Shown here: piece by piece, positions 1-5,473 of the stretch
Layout of the letters: every line of letters begins with the position of its first letter
Position numbering within the stretch: the stretch's first letter is position 1
From: Euzebyaceae bacterium
GTDB lineage: Bacteria; Actinomycetota; Nitriliruptoria; Euzebyales; Egibacteraceae
Reading direction: 5' to 3'
NCBI GenBank assembly: GCA_013698135.1
Contig: JACCVM010000040.1
Location: forward strand, 1-9,835
DNA: 9,835 nucleotides
Made by a program: the position numbers and the translations under genes
Notes under the pieces: model-generated
The model's input: only the letters and a program-made list of their open reading frames with translations
Databases searched by the model: none
Told to the model about the DNA's origin: nothing

Positions 1-1
1 G

Positions 2-94
2 CGGAGGCGGACGGGAATCGAACCCGCCAGGCGACCGGAGGCCGCCTCATCGGTTTTGAAGACCGTGGGGCCCACCAGGAACCCAGACGCCTCC
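2..94 (-). tRNA. selC: Selenocysteine tRNA (tRNA-Sec, anticodon UCA)
   Basis: Read on the minus strand, this folds as a tRNA of 93 nt with the long form typical of tRNA-Sec. The acceptor strand starts GGAGGCG and pairs with CGCCTCC near the 3' end, followed by discriminator G. The D stem has 6 bp (GGGTTC/GGGCCC). The anticodon loop CTTCAAA holds TCA (plus-strand 57-59), which reads UGA. The variable arm is long (AGGCGGCC-TCC-GGTCGCCT, 8 bp with one G-U). The T loop is TTCGATT. The role known for this family is to be charged with serine, converted to Sec-tRNA by SelA, and delivered to in-frame UGA by SelB. One oddity: position 8 is U and faces C, so the acceptor has 7 clean pairs and the T stem can take a sixth. 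Position 1 would be the first C of an encoded CCA, but the rest lies outside the window. Confidence 0.93.
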
Positions 95-227
95 TCGGCA
101 CGGATCGCACCTGGGCGAGTCGTGCCACGCGATACCGCCGGGACCCTACCGGCTGCCGTACCCCCTTCGTGCGGCTGTGAGCCCAGGCGCTACCGGCCCT
201 GCGCTTGGGAGCCGAAGATGACCAGGG

Positions 228-920
228 TCAGGGCAGCAACGACAGGGTCAGCATGTGGGCAAAGACGGCGAAGGCCTCCTGGTGATGGCCGCGGAAGTCA
301 GGAGGCCGTCCCATGGACCGCTTGGCAGCCCGGACATAGGCCACGTCATCCGGTCGAGGCTTGAGCTGCACGAATACGGGAAGTGCGTAGCGCAGTGCCA
401 GCGAGGCCGCCCAGACCCGAGCCGTGCGGCCGTTGCCGTTCGCGAATGGGTGCAGACGCAGCCACTCCCCATGCACCTCAGCAGCCAGGCGAACCACCGA
501 ATCAAGCTCGTCAACGGTCGCCGGGGGTTGGCCGACGGGCAGCGCCGTGTCGAGCACGGCGACCGCCCGTTGCAGCCCCTGCTCGAAGGCGTCGAGCAAC
601 GGCTGCAGATCGCGTGCCCACACACCCACCTTCTCGGGCAGCCCATCGGGCATCGGCGTCCCGATCCCCACCTCGTAGTCGACCAGCTCGGCGTAACGAG
701 CGTCGCCTCGGAAGTTGCCGACGTAGCAGGCGAGAGGCGGAACACAACCGGCGTAGATGCGGCGATGCCACTGCCGTACATCGAACAGCGTGGGCGGCGG
801 TCTTTGCGCGGCTGTGACGGCCAGATCGCGCAGAAGGTCAGCGCAGTTGCCAGCGATGAGCGGCGCCTCGGCGGGATCGTCGTCCGCCCAGTTGGGTCCC
901 GCCCAGTTGGGTCCGGCCAC
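228..920 (-). CDS. Fic/DOC-family protein, probable toxin of a toxin-antitoxin pair
   Basis: This is a 230-residue protein with the Fic motif H157-P-F-A-N-G-N-G-R-T-A-R168 in its C-terminal half. Fic enzymes transfer AMP or another phosphate-containing group from a nucleotide to a target hydroxyl, with the motif histidine as base and the GNGR loop binding phosphates. Here the position that is usually Asp/Glu (a metal ligand) is N161, a variant that other small Fic proteins also show. I see no (S/T)xxxE(G/N) inhibitory helix in it. The start is a GTG, 12 bases after the stop of the upstream ribbon-helix-helix gene, so the two are probably co-transcribed. There is no strong ribosome binding site. 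Residues 2-6 and 7-11 repeat AGPNW, from a 15-base tandem duplication. The domain is certain; the target and toxicity are inferred from context. Confidence 0.88.
   Translation of the reverse strand: MAGPNWAGPNWADDDPAEAPLIAGNCADLLRDLAVTAAQRPPPTLFDVRQWHRRIYAGCVPPLACYVGNFRGDARYAELVDYEVGIGTPMPDGLPEKVGVWARDLQPLLDAFEQGLQRAVAVLDTALPVGQPPATVDELDSVVRLAAEVHGEWLRLHPFANGNGRTARVWAASLALRYALPVFVQLKPRPDDVAYVRAAKRSMGRPPDFRGHHQEAFAVFAHMLTLSLLP
886..915. repeat. 15-base tandem duplication in the 5' end of the Fic gene
   Basis: Two adjacent copies of gcccagttgggtcc plus one more base (886-900 and 901-915) differ only at the last position. On the minus strand they encode AGPNW twice, right after the GTG start. 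The duplication is in frame, so it lengthens the N-terminus without disrupting the Fic domain. Confidence 0.9.
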
Positions 921-932
921 GGACCAGAGTCG

Positions 933-1292
933 TCAGGCGTCGTCGCCGCGGAACGCCGCGACGGCACCCGGTACATCCGCGTGGCCTGGGTGTGGATCGG
1001 GCTCGATCTTCGACGCCTGCAACGGGTCGCGCCGCTGCTCTCCGCTGGCGAAGTCAGTGATGCTGCGATCGACAAGCTTGGCGTACTGTGCCTCGGTTGC
1101 GGAGCGCAGCCGCTCGGCGGCTTGGACCAGGTCAGCCACCAACATTGCCCCACGAGCGACGACCTCGTGTTCGACCGCCTGCTCGATGAGCTCGTTCTGA
1201 CTGATCTGTTCCCGCGCCGCCACATCGCGCACCAGGTCACGAAGCCCTTCCTGGCGGAAGCGGAGAGGAAAGGTGCTGCGCATGCCGGCCAT
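933..1292 (-). CDS. Ribbon-helix-helix (Arc/CopG-like) protein, probable antitoxin of the Fic module
   Basis: This 119-residue protein has an N-terminal segment (about residues 6-46) with the pattern of a ribbon-helix-helix DNA-binding domain: a short strand (STFPLRF), a helix (EGLRDLVRDVAAREQ), a turn, and a second helix starting SQNELIEQAVEHEV. The rest is helical to about residue 85, then polar and probably disordered (DPHPGHADVP). Proteins of this fold dimerise and often repress their own toxin-antitoxin operon. The downstream gene is a Fic protein 12 bases away, so I call this the antitoxin and operon repressor by context. It contains no (S/T)xxxE(G/N) motif like that of FicA-type antitoxins, so any inhibition would need another mechanism. 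The start is the ATG at 1292; M4 (1283) is an alternative. A TTGACA lies on this strand at 1327-1322. Confidence 0.72.
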   Translation of the reverse strand: MAGMRSTFPLRFRQEGLRDLVRDVAAREQISQNELIEQAVEHEVVARGAMLVADLVQAAERLRSATEAQYAKLVDRSITDFASGEQRRDPLQASKIEPDPHPGHADVPGAVAAFRGDDA

Positions 1293-1319
1293 GACCCCAC
1301 TGTGCCGTCAGGACCTAAT

Positions 1320-1345
1320 GATGTCAACTAAGGGAATGTGACATC
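1320..1345. promoter_or_regulatory. Inverted repeat, candidate operator between the antitoxin and PAC2 genes
   Basis: Arms gatgtca (1320-1326) and tgacatc (1339-1345) are perfect inverted copies with a 12-base spacer. On the minus strand the left arm overlaps TTGACA (1327-1322), a match to a -35 element, but no good -10 follows at the usual spacing. The repeat sits 28 bases upstream of the antitoxin start, a typical place for an antitoxin-type repressor to bind. That role is inferred. Confidence 0.4.
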
Positions 1346-1383
1346 CCCGAAGATGCCGCAGAATGCCGTCGCGGCCCTCCCGC

Positions 1384-1389
1384 TACCCT
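1384..1389 (+). promoter_or_regulatory. -10 element (TACCCT) of a probable leaderless promoter for the PAC2 gene
   Basis: TACCCT fits TANNNT and ends 6 bases before the ATG at 1396, so transcription would start at or next to the start codon. No Shine-Dalgarno sequence precedes this ATG, and no clear -35 is visible. This agrees with leaderless expression, which is common in actinobacteria. Confidence 0.5.
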
Positions 1390-1395
1390 TGCTGC

Positions 1396-2250
1396 ATGGC
1401 CGAGCTGCTCACCTGGGTCGCACCGCCGCCTGCCTTGCGTCGACCGGTGCTCATCGTCGCCTTCGACGGCTTCGTTGACGCCGGCGTGGTGGCCGCGACC
1501 GCTGGCATGTTCCTGCGGCACCGCTGGAGGTCCGAGCAGGTCGCTCGCTTCGACCGCGATGCCTTGCTGGACTACCGTGCCCGCCGCCCCACCGCCGTGG
1601 TCGACACCGGCCAGGTCCGCCGGATCGAGTGGCCGGACCTGGAGGTGCTGACGGCGAGCGTGGACGGCCCCCGCGACGCGGCCCTGCTGCTCGGCCCAGA
1701 GCCGGACATGCGCTGGGAGGCGTTCTGCGACAGCGTCACCGGGCTGTGCCGGCGGCTCGGTGTGGACACCGTCGTTGGACTCGGCGCCTACCCGGCGGCA
1801 ACTCCCCACACCCGACCGATCCGCATTCTCAAGGCGGGTAACGCGCTGGCCGGCGATCTGGCGTTCGACGCCCGCGACATCGTCGGCTACAGCGGGCCGG
1901 TCGGTGCGGGCACGGTCCTGCAGGACGTGCTCGGCCGCGCCGGAATCCCGGCGGTCGGCTTGTGGGCGGAGGTGCCGCACTACATCGCGGGCTCCCCCAA
2001 CCCCAACGGCGCCCTGGCGCTGGTGCGCACCGTCGCGGAGGCCATGCGCACACCGATCGACACCACCGAGCTCGAAGCCGCCGCTGCGATGCACGACGAG
2101 CAGGTCGCCGAGGCGGTCGCCGAGCACGAGGACGCCGCCGAGATGGTGGCCGCCCTGGAGGAGCTGTACGACAAGGGCGCCACCGACCAGTCGCTGCCCT
2201 CAGGCGACCAGATCGCTGACGAGATCGAACGCTTCCTGCGCCAGCAGTAG
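1396..2250 (+). CDS. PAC2-family protein (proteasome assembly chaperone 2-like)
   Basis: This 284-residue protein begins MAELLTWV and shows the PAC2 fold signature: an N-terminal strand and loop with LIVAFDGFVDAG (residues 19-30), the central VVGLGAYPAATPHTRP (126-141), then GYSGPVGAGTVLQDVL and the GIPAVGLWAEVPHYIAG strand-loop. The C-terminal 70 residues are acidic and helical. The archaeal and eukaryotic relatives help assemble 20S proteasomes; actinobacterial members are widespread and their role is less clear. The length fits the actinobacterial family. I chose the ATG at 1396 because the TACCCT element lies 6 bases upstream and the family begins here; an in-frame ATG at 1363 would add 11 unrelated residues. 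It is convergent with the thioesterase gene that follows. Bpa is encoded 1.3 kb downstream. Confidence 0.85.
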   Translation: MAELLTWVAPPPALRRPVLIVAFDGFVDAGVVAATAGMFLRHRWRSEQVARFDRDALLDYRARRPTAVVDTGQVRRIEWPDLEVLTASVDGPRDAALLLGPEPDMRWEAFCDSVTGLCRRLGVDTVVGLGAYPAATPHTRPIRILKAGNALAGDLAFDARDIVGYSGPVGAGTVLQDVLGRAGIPAVGLWAEVPHYIAGSPNPNGALALVRTVAEAMRTPIDTTELEAAAAMHDEQVAEAVAEHEDAAEMVAALEELYDKGATDQSLPSGDQIADEIERFLRQQ

Positions 2251-2256
2251 CGCGAA

Positions 2257-2271
2257 CCGGCCCCGAGCCGG
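2257..2271. terminator. Short GC hairpin between convergent genes, possible bidirectional terminator
   Basis: CCGGC (2257-2261) and GCCGG (2267-2271) pair around a 5-base loop in the 41-base gap between the stop codons of the convergent PAC2 and thioesterase genes. There is no T-run. The location supports the call more than the structure does. Confidence 0.35.
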
Positions 2272-2291
2272 CGTCGCAGCTCCGCGCCCGT

Positions 2292-2681
2292 TCAGGGCCG
2301 CAGGTTGGCCAACCGGACGTTGCCGCAGGCGACAAGCCGTCCCTCGGCGTCGGTGACCTCGGCCCGCCACAGTTGCAAGGTCCGCCCCCGCTGCACCGGA
2401 AGCGCCTCGACGCGCAGCCGCCCCTCGCCGTGCGAACGCAAGAAGTCGGTGTGGTTGCTCACACCGACGGCGATCCCGTCCTCGCCGAGCCACAGGCTGG
2501 CCCCGACGCTGGCGGTGGTCTCGACCAGCGTGGTGTACAGCCCACCGTGCACGATGCCGGTCGGCTGATGATGCCGGGAGTCGACGTCGAGGGTGGCCAC
2601 GACTCCGTTCCCGGACGCCTCGACGATACGGGTGCCAACGAGATCGTCGAACGGGCTGCGACGCAGCGGCTGGTCGGCCAT
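2292..2681 (-). CDS. PaaI-family hotdog-fold thioesterase
   Basis: This 129-residue protein has the single-hotdog-domain size of the PaaI/YdiI type. Residues 37-47 (HHQPTGIVHGG) carry the conserved N/H-x(n)-HGG turn, followed by the helix YTTLVETTASVGA, whose acidic residue (E54) is where the catalytic Asp/Glu normally sits, then the long strands VGVSNHTDFLRS and LRVEALPVQRGRTLQLWRAEV. Enzymes of this family hydrolyse acyl-CoA thioesters, often aromatic or hydroxylated ones, and work as dimers or tetramers in the cytosol. The substrate cannot be read from the sequence. I chose the ATG at 2681 because the domain begins directly after it and a TAAGCT element lies 7 bases upstream. Longer in-frame starts would run through the divergent thioredoxin gene. 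It shares a 34-base divergent promoter region with that gene. Confidence 0.87.
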   Translation of the reverse strand: MADQPLRRSPFDDLVGTRIVEASGNGVVATLDVDSRHHQPTGIVHGGLYTTLVETTASVGASLWLGEDGIAVGVSNHTDFLRSHGEGRLRVEALPVQRGRTLQLWRAEVTDAEGRLVACGNVRLANLRP

Positions 2682-2688
2682 GACCTTC

Positions 2689-2694
2689 AGCTTA
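2689..2694 (-). promoter_or_regulatory. -10 element (TAAGCT) of a probable leaderless promoter for the thioesterase
   Basis: On the minus strand TAAGCT is followed by 7 bases (GAAGGTC) and then the ATG at 2681. GAAGG could look like a ribosome binding site but would be only 2 bases from the ATG, too close to work well. A start of transcription at the ATG is the simpler reading. Confidence 0.45.
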
Positions 2695-2715
2695 GAGCGC
2701 GGCATCATCGGGGCT

Positions 2716-3537
2716 ATGAGCGATACCACCGTGCACAGCGCCGACGCTACCGACGCCACCTTCGAGCAACATGTGATCGCGGCCAGCCGCCTGCGGCCGG
2801 TGGTCGTGGACTTCTGGGCCCCCTGGTGCGGTCCCTGCCGCCAGTTGTCGCCCTTGCTGGAGCGGGTCGCCGCCCGGCATGTCGGCGAGATCGACGTGGT
2901 CAAGGTCGACGTCGATGCCAATCCCCAGGTTGCCCGTCGCTACCGGATCCAGGGCATCCCCGCCGTCAAGGCCTTCCGCGACGGGCAGGTGGCCGCCGAG
3001 TTCACCGGCCTGCAGCCCGAGGCGGTGGTCGCCAACTTCTTCCAGGCTCTTGCTCCCAGCGCCGCCGACCGGCTCGCCGCACAGGCTGCCCAGGCCGCAC
3101 CGGACCAGCGCGAGGCGCCGCTGCGACAGGCGGTCGCCGAGCAGGCCGATCACCCGGTCGCCGTCGTCGGCCTGGCCACCTTGCTCGCGGATCGGGGCGA
3201 CACCGACGAGGCGGCTCGGCTGCTGCGGCGGCTGCCTGCGGACCCCTCGGCGCGCCGGCTGTTGGCCGAGCTGCACCTTCGCGAGGCAGCGGCCGACGAC
3301 ATCGATGAGCTGCGCCAGAAGGCGGCGGCGGGCGGTGAGCCGCGGCTGCGTCTGGGCCGCTCGCTGGCAGCGACCGGGCAATCCGAGGAGGCGCTGGAAG
3401 TGCTCATCGCGGCGGTGCGCGATCCGAACACCCGCGACGACGCCCGCATCGCGGTCCTCGAGCTGTTCGCCCTCCTTGGCGATGACAGCGACCTGGTGCG
3501 CGCCTGGCGACCCAGGCTTGCCTCGGCGCTGTTCTAG
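2716..3537 (+). CDS. Thioredoxin-domain protein with TPR-like C-terminus (CnoX/chaperedoxin type)
   Basis: This 273-residue protein has a thioredoxin domain at residues 1-107 with the full redox-active motif WCGPC (37-41) and the cis-proline loop GIPAV (80-84). A helical, Ala/Leu/Arg-rich part (about 110-273) follows, with TPR-like repeats (HPVAVVGLATLLADRGDTDEA, RLGRSLAATGQSEEALEVL). This architecture is that of YbbN/CnoX, in which the TPR part binds unfolded clients and hands them to GroEL or DnaK, while the thioredoxin part protects or reduces cysteines. E. coli CnoX lacks the paired cysteines; this one keeps both, so thiol-disulfide exchange is expected. No signal peptide is seen, so it is cytosolic. 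I chose the ATG at 2716, which sits just before the domain and clear of the divergent thioesterase. It is followed 13 bases later by bpa. Confidence 0.88.
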   Translation: MSDTTVHSADATDATFEQHVIAASRLRPVVVDFWAPWCGPCRQLSPLLERVAARHVGEIDVVKVDVDANPQVARRYRIQGIPAVKAFRDGQVAAEFTGLQPEAVVANFFQALAPSAADRLAAQAAQAAPDQREAPLRQAVAEQADHPVAVVGLATLLADRGDTDEAARLLRRLPADPSARRLLAELHLREAAADDIDELRQKAAAGGEPRLRLGRSLAATGQSEEALEVLIAAVRDPNTRDDARIAVLELFALLGDDSDLVRAWRPRLASALF

Positions 3538-3538
3538 G

Positions 3539-3544
3539 TAGGGT
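3539..3544 (+). promoter_or_regulatory. -10 element (TAGGGT) of a probable leaderless promoter for bpa
   Basis: TAGGGT lies immediately after the thioredoxin stop codon and 6 bases before the bpa ATG at 3551. It is spaced exactly as for the PAC2 gene. There is no good Shine-Dalgarno sequence. It would let bpa be made independently of, or in addition to, read-through from the gene upstream. Confidence 0.45.
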
Positions 3545-3550
3545 GCGGTC

Positions 3551-4021
3551 ATGACTGACGACGTCGAAGTGGTGCCGGAGCAGCCGACCGACGAGCAGGA
3601 CGGCTCGGCCATCAGCGAGCCCGGCAAGCTCATGCGCATCGCGGTGATGCTGCGCGAGCTGCAGGGCGAGGTCCGCAGGGCGGCGCCGGACCAGGCTGGG
3701 CGTGATCGCCTGCGGACCGTGCACGAGCGTGCGCTGCACGAACTGTGCGAGATCCTGCCCGCCGACCTCCAGGACGAGCTTGGGGCGCTGTCGCTGCCCT
3801 TCGAGGCAGGCACGCCGACCGAGTCCGAGATCCTCGTGGCCCAAGCGCAGCTGGTGGGCTGGCTGGAGGGCTTGTTCCAGGGCATCCAGGCGGCGATGTT
3901 CAATCAGCAGTTGCAGGCACGCCAGCAGTTCGAGCAGATGCGCCAGCGCGGCCTGCCGCCGGGAGCTCAGCCTGAAACCCCGCAGGGCAACCAACCCACC
4001 GGCATGGGTCAGTACCTGTAG
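3551..4021 (+). CDS. bpa: Bacterial proteasome activator Bpa (PafE)
   Basis: This 156-residue protein closely resembles mycobacterial Bpa/PafE (the DUF2587 family). It has a disordered acidic N-terminus (1-24), a core with KLMRIAVMLRELQGEVRRA and the family's hallmark AQAQLVGWLEGLFQGIQAAMF (about 97-117), and a Gln-rich helix. A flexible Pro-rich tail ends in GQYL (153-156). In M. tuberculosis Bpa forms a dodecameric ring that docks on the 20S proteasome through the GQYL tail, opens the gate without ATP, and feeds in partly unfolded proteins such as HspR. Conservation of the tail implies this organism encodes a 20S proteasome, though its genes are not in the window. A weak signal upstream suggests its own leaderless promoter. 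The identification is strong. Confidence 0.95.
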   Translation: MTDDVEVVPEQPTDEQDGSAISEPGKLMRIAVMLRELQGEVRRAAPDQAGRDRLRTVHERALHELCEILPADLQDELGALSLPFEAGTPTESEILVAQAQLVGWLEGLFQGIQAAMFNQQLQARQQFEQMRQRGLPPGAQPETPQGNQPTGMGQYL

Positions 4022-4038
4022 ATCTCGCCGGGTGCCAG

Positions 4039-4070
4039 GTTCGCTCGAACGTTCCGGCTGCCGGTATCGT
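4039..4070 (+). promoter_or_regulatory. Possible promoter with overlapping palindrome upstream of the SnoaL-like gene
   Basis: TATCGT (4065-4070) could be a -10, placing transcription start near 4077. The -35 position is occupied by GTTC-GCTC-GAAC-GTTC (4039-4054), which contains the 8-base palindrome GAACGTTC and could be an operator. There is no good -35 hexamer. The call is weak. Confidence 0.3.
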
Positions 4071-4102
4071 GACCGCCACTGAGTGCGGGCGATGGAGGGA
4101 CG

Positions 4103-4456
4103 ATGGGGCGGGCCAGGCAGCTGTGGGAGGAGTTCAGCGCGGCGATCGAGCGCAAGGACGCCGACGCGCTGCTTGACCTGTATACGTCGGACGCGACGTG
4201 GCTGGAGCCCCACAACCCGCCGCACGAGACCGACCTGCTGATCCAGGCCTACCTCAAGGACTGGCTGGAGGCGCGCGACAACGTCGACGTCAGCACCAAG
4301 CGCGTCCTGGAGTCGGACGAGGGTCTGAGCCTCGCCGTGGAGTGGGGGGTGTCCTACACCGCGGGTGGGCGGCGCTGGACCGATCTGCCCCGCAGCAGCT
4401 GGATCGAGGTCGACGAGGCGGCCGACGCCATCCGCTACCACCGCGACTATTACTGA
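4103..4456 (+). CDS. SnoaL/NTF2-like small protein
   Basis: This 117-residue protein has the pattern of the NTF2-like (SnoaL / DUF4440) alpha-beta barrel: an N-terminal helix (ARQLWEEFSAAIERKDADALLDLYTSDATWLEP), a linker helix (IQAYLKDWLEA), and then antiparallel strands ending in RSSWIEVDEAADAIRYHRDYY. The fold is used for small-molecule binding, for polyketide cyclases, isomerases and dehydratases, and for non-enzymatic dimers, so no reaction can be assigned. The DATWLEP stretch and the HRDYY ending are typical of members that bind polar ligands. The start ATG at 4103 follows a good ribosome binding site (GGAGGG, 3 bases away). A nearby ATG at 4092 is in another frame. It appears monocistronic, with a hairpin just after its stop. 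Confidence 0.75.
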   Translation: MGRARQLWEEFSAAIERKDADALLDLYTSDATWLEPHNPPHETDLLIQAYLKDWLEARDNVDVSTKRVLESDEGLSLAVEWGVSYTAGGRRWTDLPRSSWIEVDEAADAIRYHRDYY

Positions 4457-4467
4457 ACCCCGACCGA

Positions 4468-4487
4468 CCGCCGGTCTCGACCGGTGG
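4468..4487 (+). terminator. GC-rich hairpin after the SnoaL-like gene, probable terminator
   Basis: CCGCCGGT (4468-4475) pairs with ACCGGTGG (4480-4487) over 8 bp (one G-T) around the loop CTCG, 11 bases after the stop codon. No T-run follows, which is usual for actinobacterial terminators. Confidence 0.5.
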
Positions 4488-4528
4488 GCCAGCTGGGTTG
4501 AAGCCGAGGGAAGCGGACTATTCGGGCA

Positions 4529-4558
4529 TTGACGACTGTTGGCGCGATTCACTAGGAT
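4529..4558 (+). promoter_or_regulatory. Sigma70-type promoter for the LysM transglycosylase gene
   Basis: TTGACG (4529-4534) and TAGGAT (4553-4558) are separated by 18 bases and are the best housekeeping-type promoter in the window. Transcription would start near 4565, giving a leader of about 60 bases with a strong ribosome binding site GGAGG (4611-4615), 9 bases before the ATG at 4625. Confidence 0.6.
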
Positions 4559-4624
4559 CGCTGGCTCCCGGCGCGTCGAGATGACGGTCCCGGTCCCCAT
4601 ATCGCCCACCGGAGGGTCTTCCCC

Positions 4625-5473
4625 ATGCCGTTCCACCATCCGGTCGGTCGTCGCGTGCCCGCAGGTGTGCGGGTCGTGACGGCGTTGACGACCATGTTGG
4701 CCTTGACCGCTGCCGGCAATGCCGGCTACACCGTTCGACCAGGCGAAACGCTGTCCGGCATCGCCGCGCGACACGGCGTCTCGGTGTCGTCGCTGGCTGC
4801 CGCCAATCGCATTCAGGACATCCACTTCATCCGCGCCGGAGCACAGTTGCGCCTGCCGTCCGGGGCGACGGGCGGCGGTGGCGCCGTGGCGGCCGCCGTT
4901 CACACGGTCAAGCCCGGCGAGACACTGGGCGCCCTCTCTGCGCACTACGGCGTGGGTCTGCGTCGCATCGCCCGCGCCAACGATCTGAGCAGCTACCACT
5001 GGATCTATGCCGGGCAGCGCCTGCGCATTCCAGGGGCGACCGCCGTGCGCTCGGCGGTGGCCTCGGCCACGCCGACCAGCCGTGAGCAGATCGGCGCGAT
5101 CATCGACCGGACGGCGCGCCAGTACGGCTTCCACCCTCGGTTCATCAAGGCGATCGCCTACATGGAGTCGGGCTGGAACAACGAGGTCGTGTCCAGCGCC
5201 GGAGCGGTCGGCACGATGCAGGTCCTGCCCTCAACGGGCGAGTTCGTCGGGCGCTACCTGGTGGGCAGATCACTGGACCTGTCCGATCCCGAGGACAACG
5301 TGTTGGCCGGCACCGCGTTCGTCTCGCACCTCTGGTCGTTGACCGGTGGTGACCCCGAGAAGGTGCTGGCCGGCTACTACCAGGGACTGCGCTCGGTGCG
5401 GATCAACGGCCTGTACGACGACACCAAGAACTACATCGACGTTGTGATGACGCTGCGCCACCGCTTCGACTAG
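4625..5473 (+). CDS. Secreted LysM-domain lytic transglycosylase
   Basis: This 282-residue protein has an N-terminal signal peptide (basic start, hydrophobic VRVVTALTTMLALTAAGNAG to about residue 33). Two LysM peptidoglycan-binding modules follow: residues 34-78 (YTVRPGETL...LRLP) and 93-136 (HTVKPGETL...LRIP), joined by a Gly/Ala linker. A transglycosylase (SLT/lysozyme-like) domain occupies about 150-282, with the catalytic glutamate E181 in AYMESGWN and the conserved GAVGTMQVLPST (193-204). Such enzymes cleave the glycan strand of peptidoglycan between MurNAc and GlcNAc, forming an anhydro end, and help cell-wall remodelling or division. It acts outside the membrane. The gene has its own promoter (TTGACG/TAGGAT) and ribosome binding site. 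Its last 204 bases are overlapped antisense by the open frame of the convergent thioesterase. Confidence 0.9.
   Translation: MPFHHPVGRRVPAGVRVVTALTTMLALTAAGNAGYTVRPGETLSGIAARHGVSVSSLAAANRIQDIHFIRAGAQLRLPSGATGGGGAVAAAVHTVKPGETLGALSAHYGVGLRRIARANDLSSYHWIYAGQRLRIPGATAVRSAVASATPTSREQIGAIIDRTARQYGFHPRFIKAIAYMESGWNNEVVSSAGAVGTMQVLPSTGEFVGRYLVGRSLDLSDPEDNVLAGTAFVSHLWSLTGGDPEKVLAGYYQGLRSVRINGLYDDTKNYIDVVMTLRHRFD

Noticed and set aside
97..126. GGCACG...CGTGCC inverted repeat upstream of selC
   Set aside because: The arms are only 6 bases with an 18-base spacer, which is expected by chance in GC-rich DNA. No promoter elements align with it.
1..1292. Genomic island integrated at selC
   Set aside because: selC is a well-known integration site, and a toxin-antitoxin module lies next to it. 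But islands enter at the tRNA 3' end, which here points out of the window. No integrase or repeat of the tRNA 3' end is visible on the Fic side, and codon use looks like the rest.
248..1331. Long open frames on both strands over the Fic/RHH region (about 359 codons each)
   Set aside because: They lack recognisable domains, are Arg/Ser/Pro-rich, and sit in other frames over two genes with clear motifs. High GC makes such shadow frames common.
4039..4054. LexA/SOS box
   Set aside because: The actinobacterial box is GAAC-N4-GTTC. Here the halves are GTTC-N4-GAAC and GAAC-N0-GTTC, so neither orientation nor spacing fits.
4460..4624. Cyclic di-AMP (ydaO-type) riboswitch before the LysM transglycosylase
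   Set aside because: Actinobacterial cell-wall hydrolase genes often carry one, so I looked. The promoter TTGACG/TAGGAT leaves only about 60 bases of leader, too short, and the conserved ydaO blocks are not recognisable upstream either.
3404..5134. 576-codon minus-strand open frame opposite the thioredoxin, bpa, SnoaL-like and transglycosylase genes
   Set aside because: It spans four recognised plus-strand genes and two intergenic regions with promoters, and its translation is low-complexity Arg/Gly/His-rich with no domain.
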